Shown here one piece after another: positions 8,471 to 16,935 of a stretch of DNA of 37,773 nucleotides. A program made the translations under genes and the position numbers. Every line of letters begins with the position of its first letter. The first letter of the stretch is position 1. The notes under the pieces are model-generated. The model was not told the origin of the DNA, made no database searches, and was given only the letters and a program-made list of their open reading frames with translations. Origin of the DNA: Bacteroidales bacterium (GTDB taxonomy: Bacteria; Bacteroidota; Bacteroidia; Bacteroidales; Paludibacteraceae); contig SUXD01000023.1 in assembly GCA_015061145.1 (NCBI GenBank), forward strand, positions 1 to 37,773, written 5' to 3'.

Positions 8471-9469
8471 ATGGACAATCAAACCGTTGACATTCGTGCG
8501 CTGAACGAACGCATCGAACAAAAAAGTGAGTTTATTAACCGTCTGACCATGGGCATGAACAGCACCATAGTAGGGCAGAAGCACCTGATAGAGTCGCTGC
8601 TCATCGGTCTGCTCGCCGACGGACATATCCTGCTCGAGGGCGTGCCGGGTCTTGCCAAGACATTAGCCATCAAGACACTGGCGCAACTGGTAGATGCCAA
8701 ATACAGCCGCATCCAGTTCACCCCCGACCTGCTCCCCGCCGATGTGCTCGGAACCATGATATACAGCCAGAAGACAGAAGAGTTCACCGTGAAAAAAGGC
8801 CCCATCTTCTCCAACTTCATCCTTGCCGACGAGATAAACCGCGCCCCGGCCAAAGTGCAGAGCGCGCTGCTCGAAGCCATGCAAGAACGCCAGATAACCA
8901 TCGGCGAAAACACCTTCCGCCTCGAAGAGCCGTTTCTGGTGATGGCCACACAGAACCCCATTGAGCAAGAAGGCACCTATCCGCTGCCCGAAGCGCAAGT
9001 CGACCGTTTCATGCTGAAAGTGATGATAAACTATCCAAAAATGGAAGAAGAGAAACTCATCATACGGCAGAACATTTCGGGCAACAAACAAGAAATACGC
9101 CCTATGGTATCCACGCAAGAAATCATAGAGGCCCGCAACATCGTGAAAGAAGTGTACCTCGACGAGAAAATAGAGCGTTACATTGTAGATATCGTGTTCG
9201 CCACCCGTCAGCCGGAACTCTACAAGCTCGAAAGCCTGAAGAACATGATTTCGTTCGGCGGTTCGCCCCGTGCCAGCATCAGTCTTGCCCTGGCAGCCCG
9301 CGCTTACGCGTTCATCAAGCACCGCGGCTATGTGGTGCCCGAAGATGTGCGCGCCGTATGCCACGACGTGATGCGTCACCGCATCGGTCTGAGCTACGAA
9401 GCCGAAGCCAACGAACTCACTTCCGACGAAATCATCAGTCAGATACTGAATGTTGTAGAAGTACCGTAG
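8471..9469 (+). CDS. MoxR-family AAA+ ATPase, first gene of the Bat operon
   Basis: A 332-residue MoxR ATPase, the chaperone-like partner of von Willebrand A-domain proteins. Walker A is GVPGLAKT (57-64). Walker B is ILADEINR (117-124), with the catalytic glutamate at 120. The sensor region MATQNPIEQEGTYPLPEAQVDRF is characteristic of the family, and the C-terminal lid ends in QILNVVEVP. It opens the Bat cluster, as in other Bacteroidetes, where it is presumed to remodel or load the BatA/BatB complex. A 203-bp gap filled with repeats separates it from the next gene in the operon. Confidence 0.95.
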   Translation: MDNQTVDIRALNERIEQKSEFINRLTMGMNSTIVGQKHLIESLLIGLLADGHILLEGVPGLAKTLAIKTLAQLVDAKYSRIQFTPDLLPADVLGTMIYSQKTEEFTVKKGPIFSNFILADEINRAPAKVQSALLEAMQERQITIGENTFRLEEPFLVMATQNPIEQEGTYPLPEAQVDRFMLKVMINYPKMEEEKLIIRQNISGNKQEIRPMVSTQEIIEARNIVKEVYLDEKIERYIVDIVFATRQPELYKLESLKNMISFGGSPRASISLALAARAYAFIKHRGYVVPEDVRAVCHDVMRHRIGLSYEAEANELTSDEIISQILNVVEVP

Positions 9470-9672
9470 TACAATGTATGAATGTATAAATGTATGAATG
9501 TATTTTAATTATCTAATTGTTTAATTTTTGACTTTGACGATGACACTGACTCTGACGCAATCTTCAACTCAACAACTCAACAAATAAGCAACTCAACAAT
9601 ACATCATACATCAATACATAATACATGACAATTGAAAATTGTCAAATTTTCAAACTCAGAATTACTCGTAGA
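9470..9672. repeat. Repeat-filled gap inside the Bat operon
   Basis: The gap between the MoxR and DUF58 genes holds a tandem array of AATGTATGAATGTATA-like words (9474-9503), GAC-rich words (ACTTTGACGATGACACTGAC, near 9530-9557), CAACTCAACAACTCAACAA words (9570-9598) and a 49-bp block (9606-9654). That block is the exact reverse complement of 21601-21649. The words are shared with the gaps at 21520-21930 and 25091-25172. Confidence 0.75.
9606..9654 (-). repeat. Dispersed intergenic repeat, inverted copy (49 bp)
   Basis: The block is identical, in reverse complement, to 21601-21649 over 49 bases. Because the other copy is noncoding, the 16-codon upstream extension of the DUF58 frame that starts at 9625 is unlikely to be translated. 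Confidence 0.85.
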
Positions 9673-10539
9673 ATGGAGACATCTGAAATATTAAAAAGGG
9701 TACGGCAGATAGAAATAAAGACGCGCGGACTGTCAAACAACATCTTTGCGGGCGAATACCATTCGGCATTCAAGGGCAGGGGTATGACCTTTTCCGAAGT
9801 GCGTGAATATCAGTTCGGCGACGATGTGCGCGCCATCGACTGGAATGTGACAGCCCGTTTCCATCGCCCGTTTGTCAAAATATTCGAAGAAGAGCGCGAA
9901 ATGACCGTCATGTTGCTTGTCGATGTGTCGGGCAGCCGCGAATTCGGAACCGCCGACAAGACCAAGAAGAACATCATCACCGAAATATCGGCAGTGCTGG
10001 CTTTCTCGGCCATACAGAACAACGACAAAATCGGCATGATAATGTTCTCCGACAAGATAGAGAAATTCATTCCGCCGCAAAAAGGCAAGAAGCACATTCT
10101 GCACCTTATCCGCGAACTGGTGGGCTACGAGCCGCAAAGCCGAAAAACCGATATCAGCGCTGCGCTCAAATACTTCACCAATGCCGTGAAAAAACGCTGC
10201 ACAGCCTTTGTGGTGTCCGACTTTATGGACGACGGATTCTATGACGACCTGGTCATCTCCAACCGTAAACACGATGTGGTAGCCATTCAGGTTTACGACA
10301 ATCGCGAAGCCGAGCTGCCTTCGGTAGGACTCATAAAGATGCACGATGCCGAAAACGGGCGCGAAATGCTCATCGACTCTTCGTCGAAAAAAATCAGAGA
10401 GCTCTACCGCAAGCAATGGGAAGAACGGCAGGGCAGACTCGCCGACATCTTTGCCAAAAGCGCGGTGGACAACGTGTCCGTCAGCACCGCCGACGACTAT
10501 GTGCGAAAACTGATTGCCCTTTTCAAAATGAGAACATAA
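9673..10539 (+). CDS. DUF58-domain protein of the Bat operon (288 aa)
   Basis: A cytoplasmic DUF58 protein with a von Willebrand A-like fold. The family signature RGMTFSEVREYQFGDD, followed by VRAIDWNVTARFHRPFVK, is at about residues 37-69. The metal-site-like DVSGS motif follows in the strand MLLVDVSGSREFG. I start it at METSEIL (9673), because an in-frame ATG at 9625 lies inside a repeat that is noncoding elsewhere in the window. DUF58 proteins pair with MoxR ATPases, and this order (MoxR, DUF58, then Bat genes) is standard. The next gene begins 18 bp after its stop. Confidence 0.93.
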   Translation: METSEILKRVRQIEIKTRGLSNNIFAGEYHSAFKGRGMTFSEVREYQFGDDVRAIDWNVTARFHRPFVKIFEEEREMTVMLLVDVSGSREFGTADKTKKNIITEISAVLAFSAIQNNDKIGMIMFSDKIEKFIPPQKGKKHILHLIRELVGYEPQSRKTDISAALKYFTNAVKKRCTAFVVSDFMDDGFYDDLVISNRKHDVVAIQVYDNREAELPSVGLIKMHDAENGREMLIDSSSKKIRELYRKQWEERQGRLADIFAKSAVDNVSVSTADDYVRKLIALFKMRT

Positions 10540-10557
10540 GCGTAAGACAAGAATGAC

Positions 10558-11505
10558 ATGAAACCAAGCAGAATTTTGAATATTATCATACTTTCGTGGT
10601 GCATAGGCTGCATTCATGCGTCGAACATCAATGTGGCAAACACCGTCGATTCCACTGTTTTCCTCATCGGAAACCAAACTAATGTGCGTTTCTCGGTATC
10701 GCAGCCGCGCAACACTGCTGTAGTTTTCCCCGCGCTGCACGACACGCTGGCTTCGGGCGTCGAGATAGTGGCCGAAAAAGCCCCCGACACTACCGCGCTC
10801 GACGACAACCGGATAGAGATAAACAAAGACTATATCGTGTCGGCCTACGATTCGGGCGTCTATTTCATTCCCGAACTGCCGTTCGTCGACAAGCTGACGG
10901 GCGACACCGTATGGTCGCAAGCGGTGGCCCTTAAAGTATATACCTACGACATCGACACCGCCAACATACAGCTGTTCGACATCAAGCCTATTCGCAAACC
11001 GCCGTTTCCGTGGCGCTATGCGTTAGGGATAACGCTGATAATCTATCTGGTGTTTGTGGCTATTGCCCTTATCGCCTTCATCATTTGGCGACTGAAGCAG
11101 AACAAGCCCATTTTTCCGCAAAAAATTCAGCCCGAGCCCGACCCCTACGAGGTGGCTATGAGCGGACTGGAAAAGATTAGATCGGAAAAGCTGTGGCAGA
11201 AAGACCAGGAGAAAGAGTTTCAGACCGAGCTCACCGATGTGCTGCGCACCTATCTGCTCAAGCGTTTCGGCATCGAAGCCATAGAGATGACCAGCGACGA
11301 GATACTGGACGAGGTGATGAGAAACGACGAATGCAAACCGCTGCACGACGAGTTGCGATACATCCTCAAATCGGCCGACATGGTGAAATTCGCCAAAATG
11401 AAACTGGCGCCCGACGAAAGCGAGAAAAGCATACAGAACGCCTTTGAATTTCTGGAAAAAACCAAGAAAGAAGAAACAACTGAAGAACCCAACGAGACTA
11501 AATAA
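10558..11505 (+). CDS. Extra Bat-operon membrane protein, BatD/DUF4381-like (315 aa)
   Basis: Residues 1-21 look like a signal peptide. An extracytoplasmic beta-rich domain (about 22-155) is followed by one membrane segment (about 160-185) and a cytoplasmic helical domain ending in a Glu/Lys/Thr-rich tail. The order periplasmic domain, single membrane helix, cytoplasmic helical domain is a short version of BatD. The helical segment KEFQTELTDVLRTYLLKRFG resembles the cytoplasmic part of BatD and of DUF4381 proteins. It lies directly before batA with a 9-bp gap. In other bacteria similar small proteins sit between DUF58 and the VWA genes. The name is tentative because the N-terminal domain gives no clear signature. 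Confidence 0.8.
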   Translation: MKPSRILNIIILSWCIGCIHASNINVANTVDSTVFLIGNQTNVRFSVSQPRNTAVVFPALHDTLASGVEIVAEKAPDTTALDDNRIEINKDYIVSAYDSGVYFIPELPFVDKLTGDTVWSQAVALKVYTYDIDTANIQLFDIKPIRKPPFPWRYALGITLIIYLVFVAIALIAFIIWRLKQNKPIFPQKIQPEPDPYEVAMSGLEKIRSEKLWQKDQEKEFQTELTDVLRTYLLKRFGIEAIEMTSDEILDEVMRNDECKPLHDELRYILKSADMVKFAKMKLAPDESEKSIQNAFEFLEKTKKEETTEEPNETK

Positions 11506-11514
11506 CACAAGAAA

Positions 11515-12504
11515 ATGCTAAAATTCGCAAACCCTGCATATTTATTTTTGCTTCTGCTCATCATTCCGATGGTGGCATGGTATGTGCTCCGTCAGCTGAG
11601 GGGAGGCGAACCAACCCTGAAAGTGTCGGACACCCGCTCGTTCGTGCAGTTTCCAAAAACTTACAGGAATTATCTGCGTCACCTCCCGTTTCTGCTGCGT
11701 TTGCTGGCTGTGGCATGCGTCATCATCGTGCTGGCACGTCCGCAGCGCACCGACAGGTTTCATAACGAGAGCATCGAAGGTATCAACATCATGATGACGA
11801 TGGACATATCGAGCAGTATGCTCGCCGAAGACCTGCGTCCTAACCGCCTGGAAGCCTCGAAGAATGTAGCCGCCGAATTTGTCAACGGCCGCCCCAACGA
11901 CGCCATCGGTCTGGTGGTGTTCTCCAGCGAGAGCTTCACCCAGTGCCCCATGACCAGCGACCATACGGCGCTGATAAACCTGATGCAGTCTGTTCGCAGC
12001 GGTATCATCGAGGATGGAACAGCCATAGGCCTTGGACTGGCCAACGCCATCAACCGCATTAAAGACTGCGAAGGGAAATCAAAAGTCATCATACTGCTCA
12101 CCGACGGTTCGAACAACTGTGGCGACATAGCGCCGATAACAGCGGCCGAGATAGCCAAACAGTTCGGCATACGCATCTATACCATCGGCATAGGCACCAC
12201 CGGCGAAGCGCCTTACCCCGTACAGACCAGCTTCGGCGTGCGCTATCAGAACATACCGGTAGATATAGACGAAACCACGCTGCGCACCATAGCCGAAACT
12301 ACCGGCGGACAGTACTTCAGGGCCACCGACAACAAGAAACTGAAAGCCATTTACGAAGAGATAGACAAAATGGAAAAAATAAAAATCAATGTGAACGAAT
12401 ACAGCCAGAAGACAGAAGAATACCTGCCGTACGCCGTACTCGCTTTTCTGCTCATCATTGCAGAACTGCTGCTTCGTAACACCATATTGAAAAGAATACC
12501 ATAA
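11515..12504 (+). CDS. batA: BatA, von Willebrand A-domain membrane protein
   Basis: A 329-residue protein with two N-terminal hydrophobic segments (about residues 8-25 and 57-75), a VWA domain (about 90-290) and a C-terminal membrane segment (about 305-325). The metal-ion-dependent adhesion site DISSS is at 97-101, preceded by the typical NIMMTM strand, and LLTDGSNNCG supplies the later aspartate. The start MLKFANPAYLF matches the FANP start of BatA and BatB proteins. Bat proteins are linked to oxygen and oxidative-stress tolerance in Bacteroides fragilis and are thought to form a membrane complex. It lies 9 bp after the preceding gene and 20 bp before batB. Confidence 0.95.
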   Translation: MLKFANPAYLFLLLLIIPMVAWYVLRQLRGGEPTLKVSDTRSFVQFPKTYRNYLRHLPFLLRLLAVACVIIVLARPQRTDRFHNESIEGINIMMTMDISSSMLAEDLRPNRLEASKNVAAEFVNGRPNDAIGLVVFSSESFTQCPMTSDHTALINLMQSVRSGIIEDGTAIGLGLANAINRIKDCEGKSKVIILLTDGSNNCGDIAPITAAEIAKQFGIRIYTIGIGTTGEAPYPVQTSFGVRYQNIPVDIDETTLRTIAETTGGQYFRATDNKKLKAIYEEIDKMEKIKINVNEYSQKTEEYLPYAVLAFLLIIAELLLRNTILKRIP

Positions 12505-12524
12505 ACCTAAATTTGATAAACGAT

Positions 12525-13541
12525 ATGTTCAGATTTGCCAATCCGGAATATTTATACGCGCTCATCCTAATTCCGATATTCATTTTCCTCTTTTTCATGA
12601 TGCAGTACATGCGAAAGCGGAACATACGGAAAATAGGAGAGGGCGAAGCTATGAAAGGGATGCTGCTCGACTATTCGGCAACCCGTGTGTATGTCAAGTT
12701 CTTTTTGTTGCAGCTGGGGCTGGCTATGCTGATATGCTGCATGGCGCGTCCGCAGTTCGGCAAGCGGCTCGAAACCGTGAAGCAGCGCGGACTGAACATA
12801 ATGGTTGCGCTCGATGTGTCGAACTCCATGCTGGCCGAAGACATTCGTCCTAACCGCCTTGGAAAAGCCAAGCAGATGCTCACCCGACTGGTGGACGGAC
12901 TCCAGAACGACCGCATCGGACTGGTGGTATTTGCCGGCGACGCATACATACAGCTGCCCATCACTGCCGACTTTGTTTCTGCCAAAATGTTCTTCTCGTC
13001 CATTTCCACCAACATGGTGGCGACGCAAGGCACCTCCATCGGCTCTGCCATCGAACTGTGCATGCGTTCGTTCCCCGAGAAAGAGGGCGTAGGCAAAGCC
13101 ATCATCGTCATCACCGACGGCGAGAATCATGAAGACGACGCCGTGCAAGCCGCAGCATTGGCCAAAGAGAAGGGCATCAATGTATATGTCATCGGCATGG
13201 GAAAACCCGAAGGAGCGCCAATTCCTACCGGAAACGGCGATTTCAAGCACGACAGAAGCGGCAACACGGTCATTTCGAAACTCAACGAGGAAATGTGCGG
13301 CGAGATAGCCAAAGCCGGCAACGGCACATACGTACGCGCCGACAATACCAATTTTGCATTCAACCATATCGCCAAAGAGCTGGAAAACATATCCACTGCC
13401 GAGGCCGAAACAAAAGTCTATTCGGAATACAACGAACAGTTTCAGGGGCTTGCTTGGCTGACGCTGATATTGCTGCTGCTGGAATTTTTCATTCTCGAGC
13501 GCGAAAGCAAATGGTTCAAGAACAAACATTTTTTTGATTAA
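12525..13541 (+). CDS. batB: BatB, von Willebrand A-domain membrane protein
   Basis: A paralogue of BatA: FANP start, two N-terminal membrane segments, a VWA domain with the metal site DVSNS and VITDGENHEDD, and a C-terminal membrane segment before the basic end. I start it at the ATG at 12525 (MFRFANPEYLY), which aligns with the BatA start; an in-frame TTG at 12513 would add four residues and is less likely. TAAATTTG at 12508-12515, with a TTG 18 bases upstream, resembles a promoter, so an internal start of transcription is possible but unproven. BatA and BatB adjacent to each other is the standard arrangement. Confidence 0.95.
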   Translation: MFRFANPEYLYALILIPIFIFLFFMMQYMRKRNIRKIGEGEAMKGMLLDYSATRVYVKFFLLQLGLAMLICCMARPQFGKRLETVKQRGLNIMVALDVSNSMLAEDIRPNRLGKAKQMLTRLVDGLQNDRIGLVVFAGDAYIQLPITADFVSAKMFFSSISTNMVATQGTSIGSAIELCMRSFPEKEGVGKAIIVITDGENHEDDAVQAAALAKEKGINVYVIGMGKPEGAPIPTGNGDFKHDRSGNTVISKLNEEMCGEIAKAGNGTYVRADNTNFAFNHIAKELENISTAEAETKVYSEYNEQFQGLAWLTLILLLLEFFILERESKWFKNKHFFD

Positions 13542-13550
13542 CAAAACACC

Positions 13551-14258
13551 ATGAATAGAAACCTGCTCATATTTGCAATACTGCTTTCGTCGCAAAGCAT
13601 TTTTGCACAAAAGGAATTCCCGAACCTAAACAAAGGAAACCGCCTGTATCAGAAAGAGAACTACCTCGATGCCGAGATACAGTATCGCGATGCGCTGCAG
13701 AAAAACCAGAAATCGGATGTGGCCATCTTCAATCTGGGCAATGCCTTGTATCGTCAGGAAAAATACGAAGAAGCGCGCAAAGAGTTCACCAAGCTCACAA
13801 ATGCCGGACAAGACGCCGAATCGCTCGCCAAAGTCTATCACAACATCGGCAACTGCCTGCTGCAAGAAAATAAATTTGCCGAAAGTGCAGAAGCCTACAA
13901 GCAAGCGCTGAAACTGAATCCCGGCGACAACGAAACACGCTACAATCTGGCCGTGGCCAATATGCTGAACAGACAACAACAACAGCAGCAACAGCAGCAA
14001 CAGCAGCAACAGCAAAACGACCAGAACGACAAGGAGAATATGAACAAACAGAACAACGATCAGAATAAACCCGAAAACAAAGACGAGCAACAGGAAAAGC
14101 AGCAGATGCAGAATGTGCAGAAAGACGACAGCCAGATGACCGAAGAAAACGCTCGCCGCATACTCGACGCATTTGCCAACGACGAAAAAGAGACTCAAGA
14201 GAAACTGAACCGCAGTCAAAGCGGCGGAAACAAAAAATATATTGAGAAAGACTGGTGA
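13551..14258 (+). CDS. batC: BatC, TPR protein with a 14-glutamine tract
   Basis: A 235-residue protein with a signal peptide (1-19, ending IFAQ), three TPR units (about residues 25-138, including NLGNALYRQEKYEEARKEF and YHNIGNCLLQENKFAESAEAYKQAL) and a hydrophilic tail. The tail begins with 14 consecutive glutamines (142-155) and continues as an Asn/Gln/Glu/Lys-rich disordered region to the end. The conserved end region ENARRILDAFANDEK is seen in other BatC proteins. The product is probably periplasmic, where TPR units could scaffold the BatA/B complex. The glutamine tract is coded by CAA/CAG in a nine-base periodic pattern, so its length may vary by replication slippage. Confidence 0.93.
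   Translation: MNRNLLIFAILLSSQSIFAQKEFPNLNKGNRLYQKENYLDAEIQYRDALQKNQKSDVAIFNLGNALYRQEKYEEARKEFTKLTNAGQDAESLAKVYHNIGNCLLQENKFAESAEAYKQALKLNPGDNETRYNLAVANMLNRQQQQQQQQQQQQQQNDQNDKENMNKQNNDQNKPENKDEQQEKQQMQNVQKDDSQMTEENARRILDAFANDEKETQEKLNRSQSGGNKKYIEKDW
13974..14015 (+). repeat. CAA/CAG microsatellite with nine-base period in batC
   Basis: Fourteen glutamine codons read CAA CAA then CAACAGCAG three times, then CAA CAG CAA. The nine-base period is more regular than glutamine coding alone would need. Unit gain or loss would keep the frame. Confidence 0.85.
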
Positions 14259-14303
14259 TAAATTGCCGTTTCTTGGTTATTTTTGCATAAAATTAGTTGA
14301 ACG

Positions 14304-16163
14304 ATGAAGAAATTTATAATATCACTGCTGACGATATGCGCGGCAATCGGGCAAATAACAGCCGAAAATGTGAATTTTACGGCACATGCGCCATCGGCTG
14401 TCGAAAAATTCGCGCAATTCAGGATAGAATACTCGCTCAATGCGCAAGGCGACAACTTTCAGGCCGGCAACATCAACGATTTCAACGTACTGATGGGCCC
14501 TTCCGTATCGCAAAGTTACAGCACGCAAATCATCAACGGGAAAATGTCGTCGAGCAAAACAACGACATTCACCTACATACTGCAAGCCACCAAAGAAGGC
14601 ACATTCACCATACCTGCCGCCACGGTGATGAGCGACGGAAAGAAATACACCTCCAACAGTGTCACCATTAAGGTGCTGCCGCCCGACAACAGCACTTCTG
14701 CCAACAGCAGACAAACCGCCGCTGCAAGCAACAGCAGCAGTAACGACGCACACCAAAATACGGTGACCAACGTGAAAGGCAGCGTGTTTATGCGCGCCAT
14801 TCCGTCCAAAACAAGGGTGTACGAACAAGAAGCCGTATTGCTCACCTACAAACTGTATGTGAAAGGTGTCAATGTATCCGGGCTTCCCGTAATGAAATTT
14901 CCTGAAACACAAGGATTTATATCACAAGACATACAGCTGCCCGACGACAAGCAGTGGGTGCTCGAACACTACAACGGCAACAATTACCAGACCATCACGC
15001 TCAAGCAGACGCTGCTGTATCCGCAGCATGCCGGAAAAATCACAATTCCGTCAGGCGATTTCGAAGCCATACTGCGCATCCCGAATGTGTCGCGTTCGAG
15101 AAGAAGCATTTTCGATGACTTTTTCGACACCTACACCGAACAACGGAAAAAGCTGAAAACAGACCCTATAACAATAGATGTAAAGGCGCTGCCCAAAAAC
15201 AAGCCGGCCGGATACGCCAATGCTGTAGGCGCTTTCAATATGAAATCGTCTATCAACACCCAGAAACTGAAGACTAACGAAGCGATAACCATCAAAGTGA
15301 AAATCTCGGGCAACGGCAACATGAAACTCATCGAAAATCCGAAAGTGAATTTCCCTGCCGACTTTGAAGTGTACGACCCGAAAGTGACAAACGACTTCAG
15401 CAACACCACTGGCGGTGTGAAAGGAAACAAAATTATTGAATATCTTGCCATTCCGCGATATGCAGGCACATTCAGGATTCCGCCTATCGAATTTTCGTAT
15501 TTCGATTTGAATTCGCAATCCTACAGAACGCTTAAATCGGAAGAATACAACATTGAAGTGGAGAAGGGCAGCGACAACGAAAACGCATCGGTAGGCGTAT
15601 CGGGCAACATCACCAACAAAGAGACGCTCAAACTCCTGGGCAACGACATCCGATACATTCACAGCAAAGACACCCGACTCGACAACAAGAATGATTTCTT
15701 CTACGGCTCTTTCGGATACTGGATTTCGATGCTGCTGCCGCTGCTCATAACCGTTGCGTTGCTGGTCATCTATCGCAAACAGGCCAAAGAAAACGCCGAC
15801 ATTGCCAAATCGCGCAACAAAAAAGCCAACAAATTGGCGAAAAAACGCTTGAAAGAGGCCGAAAAACATCTGAAAGCCAACGCACGCGAGAAATTCTATG
15901 ACGAGACTTTGAAAGCCTTGTGGGGCTATTTCGCCGATAAATTCAACATTCCTGTGGCCGAACTGACCAAGGAAAACATCGAAACTGAATTGACGAAGCG
16001 CCATGTGGAAGCAAGTCAGACACAAGAAGTGATGGAACTGCTTTCGACCTGCGAATTTGCGCGCTACGCGCCTACAAAAACGGAAGGAGAGATGCAAAAT
16101 ATCTATCAACGCACGATAGACATCATCAGTACACTCGAAGACAGTTTCAAGAAAACACGATAA
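14304..16163 (+). CDS. batD: BatD, oxygen-tolerance membrane protein (619 aa)
   Basis: It has a signal peptide (1-20, MKKFIISLLTICAAIGQITA), a large extracytoplasmic region of repeated beta-sandwich-like domains (about 21-465) and one membrane segment (about 470-490, GYWISMLLPLLITVALLVIY). A Lys-rich cytoplasmic stretch and a helical C-terminal domain follow (EKFYDETLKALWGYFADKFNIP and so on). The segments NFTAHAPSAVEKFAQFRIEYSLN and ATKEGTFTIPAATVMSDGKKYTSN are typical of BatD. Its length matches the family. It starts 45 bp after batC. TATTTTTG at 14278-14285 in that gap fits a -7 box, but no good -33 partner is present. Confidence 0.95.
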   Translation: MKKFIISLLTICAAIGQITAENVNFTAHAPSAVEKFAQFRIEYSLNAQGDNFQAGNINDFNVLMGPSVSQSYSTQIINGKMSSSKTTTFTYILQATKEGTFTIPAATVMSDGKKYTSNSVTIKVLPPDNSTSANSRQTAAASNSSSNDAHQNTVTNVKGSVFMRAIPSKTRVYEQEAVLLTYKLYVKGVNVSGLPVMKFPETQGFISQDIQLPDDKQWVLEHYNGNNYQTITLKQTLLYPQHAGKITIPSGDFEAILRIPNVSRSRRSIFDDFFDTYTEQRKKLKTDPITIDVKALPKNKPAGYANAVGAFNMKSSINTQKLKTNEAITIKVKISGNGNMKLIENPKVNFPADFEVYDPKVTNDFSNTTGGVKGNKIIEYLAIPRYAGTFRIPPIEFSYFDLNSQSYRTLKSEEYNIEVEKGSDNENASVGVSGNITNKETLKLLGNDIRYIHSKDTRLDNKNDFFYGSFGYWISMLLPLLITVALLVIYRKQAKENADIAKSRNKKANKLAKKRLKEAEKHLKANAREKFYDETLKALWGYFADKFNIPVAELTKENIETELTKRHVEASQTQEVMELLSTCEFARYAPTKTEGEMQNIYQRTIDIISTLEDSFKKTR

Positions 16164-16177
16164 AATTCAAACGAACC

Positions 16178-16927
16178 ATGAAAAAAGCGATATATATATT
16201 TCTGTTGCTATTTGTGCAGCAAACCTTCGCCCAAAACATTACCGAGGCCAACGCTTTGTATTCCATCGAGAAATACGACGAAGCGATAACCATATACGAA
16301 AACATCCTGAAACAAGGAAAAGAATCGAGCACGCTCTACTACAATCTGGGCAACGCCTATTACAAAACCAACAAAATAGCGCCTGCCATACTGAACTACG
16401 AACGGGCGCTCAAACTGAATCCGGCCGACAACGACATCAAGTTCAACCTCGACCTTGCCAAGGCGCGTACTGTGGACAAAATTGACGCCGTAGAGCCATT
16501 TTTCCTCGACACATGGATGAAAAGCCGGATAAACAAAGCCTCTTCCGACCAATGGGCCGTGCGGAGCGTATGCTGCTTTATCCTCACATTAGCGCTTCTG
16601 CTGACATATATATTTGTGCGAATACGGTGGATAAAAAAGACCGCTTTCTTCTCGGCTTGCTTTGCGCTCGTCATGGTCTGCATGTTCATGATTTTCGCCG
16701 CCAAACAGAAGAAAAGCATACTCAACAACGACTTCGGCATTGTTTTTTCCGAAACGGTAGTCATCAAAGGCTCGCCCGACGAAAGCGGAACGGAACTGTT
16801 CATTCTGCACGAAGGCACGAAAGTGCATGTGAAAAACACATTTGGCAACAACAAAGAATGGCTGGAAGTGGAAACCGAAGACGGAAATGCGGGATGGATA
16901 AAGTCTGAAAACATCGAAATAATATAA
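16178..16927 (+). CDS. batE: BatE, TPR and SH3-domain membrane protein
   Basis: A 249-residue protein with a signal peptide (1-18, ending TFAQ), two TPR units (about 22-92; TLYYNLGNAYYKTNKIAPAILNYERAL is diagnostic), two membrane segments (about 128-148 and 153-172) and a C-terminal SH3-like domain (about 185-249, with VVIKGSPDESGTELFILHEG and WLEVETEDGNAGWIKSENIEII). This is the standard BatE layout. The TPR part and SH3 domain would both face the periplasm, where the SH3 domain could bind peptidoglycan or a protein partner. It follows batD by 14 bp and precedes the PAP2 gene by 8 bp, so the latter is probably cotranscribed. Confidence 0.93.
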   Translation: MKKAIYIFLLLFVQQTFAQNITEANALYSIEKYDEAITIYENILKQGKESSTLYYNLGNAYYKTNKIAPAILNYERALKLNPADNDIKFNLDLAKARTVDKIDAVEPFFLDTWMKSRINKASSDQWAVRSVCCFILTLALLLTYIFVRIRWIKKTAFFSACFALVMVCMFMIFAAKQKKSILNNDFGIVFSETVVIKGSPDESGTELFILHEGTKVHVKNTFGNNKEWLEVETEDGNAGWIKSENIEII

Positions 16928-16935
16928 CCTAGGCC

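Noticed and set aside
9625-9672. Upstream in-frame start for the DUF58 gene
   Set aside because: The region is part of a repeat found in noncoding sequence at 21601-21649, and the resulting peptide has no counterpart in the family.
9733-10920. Long open frame (395 codons) on the minus strand opposite the DUF58 and next gene
   Set aside because: It crosses two well-supported plus-strand genes and shows no motif. Long antisense frames are expected here, because the reverse of GC-biased codon use rarely gives stops.
12567-13610. Long minus-strand frame opposite batB
   Set aside because: It is a shadow of batB, crosses its end into batC, and has no plausible start or domain.
15051-16109. Long minus-strand frame opposite batD
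   Set aside because: It is Phe/Val/Gly-rich with no motif and lies fully inside batD.
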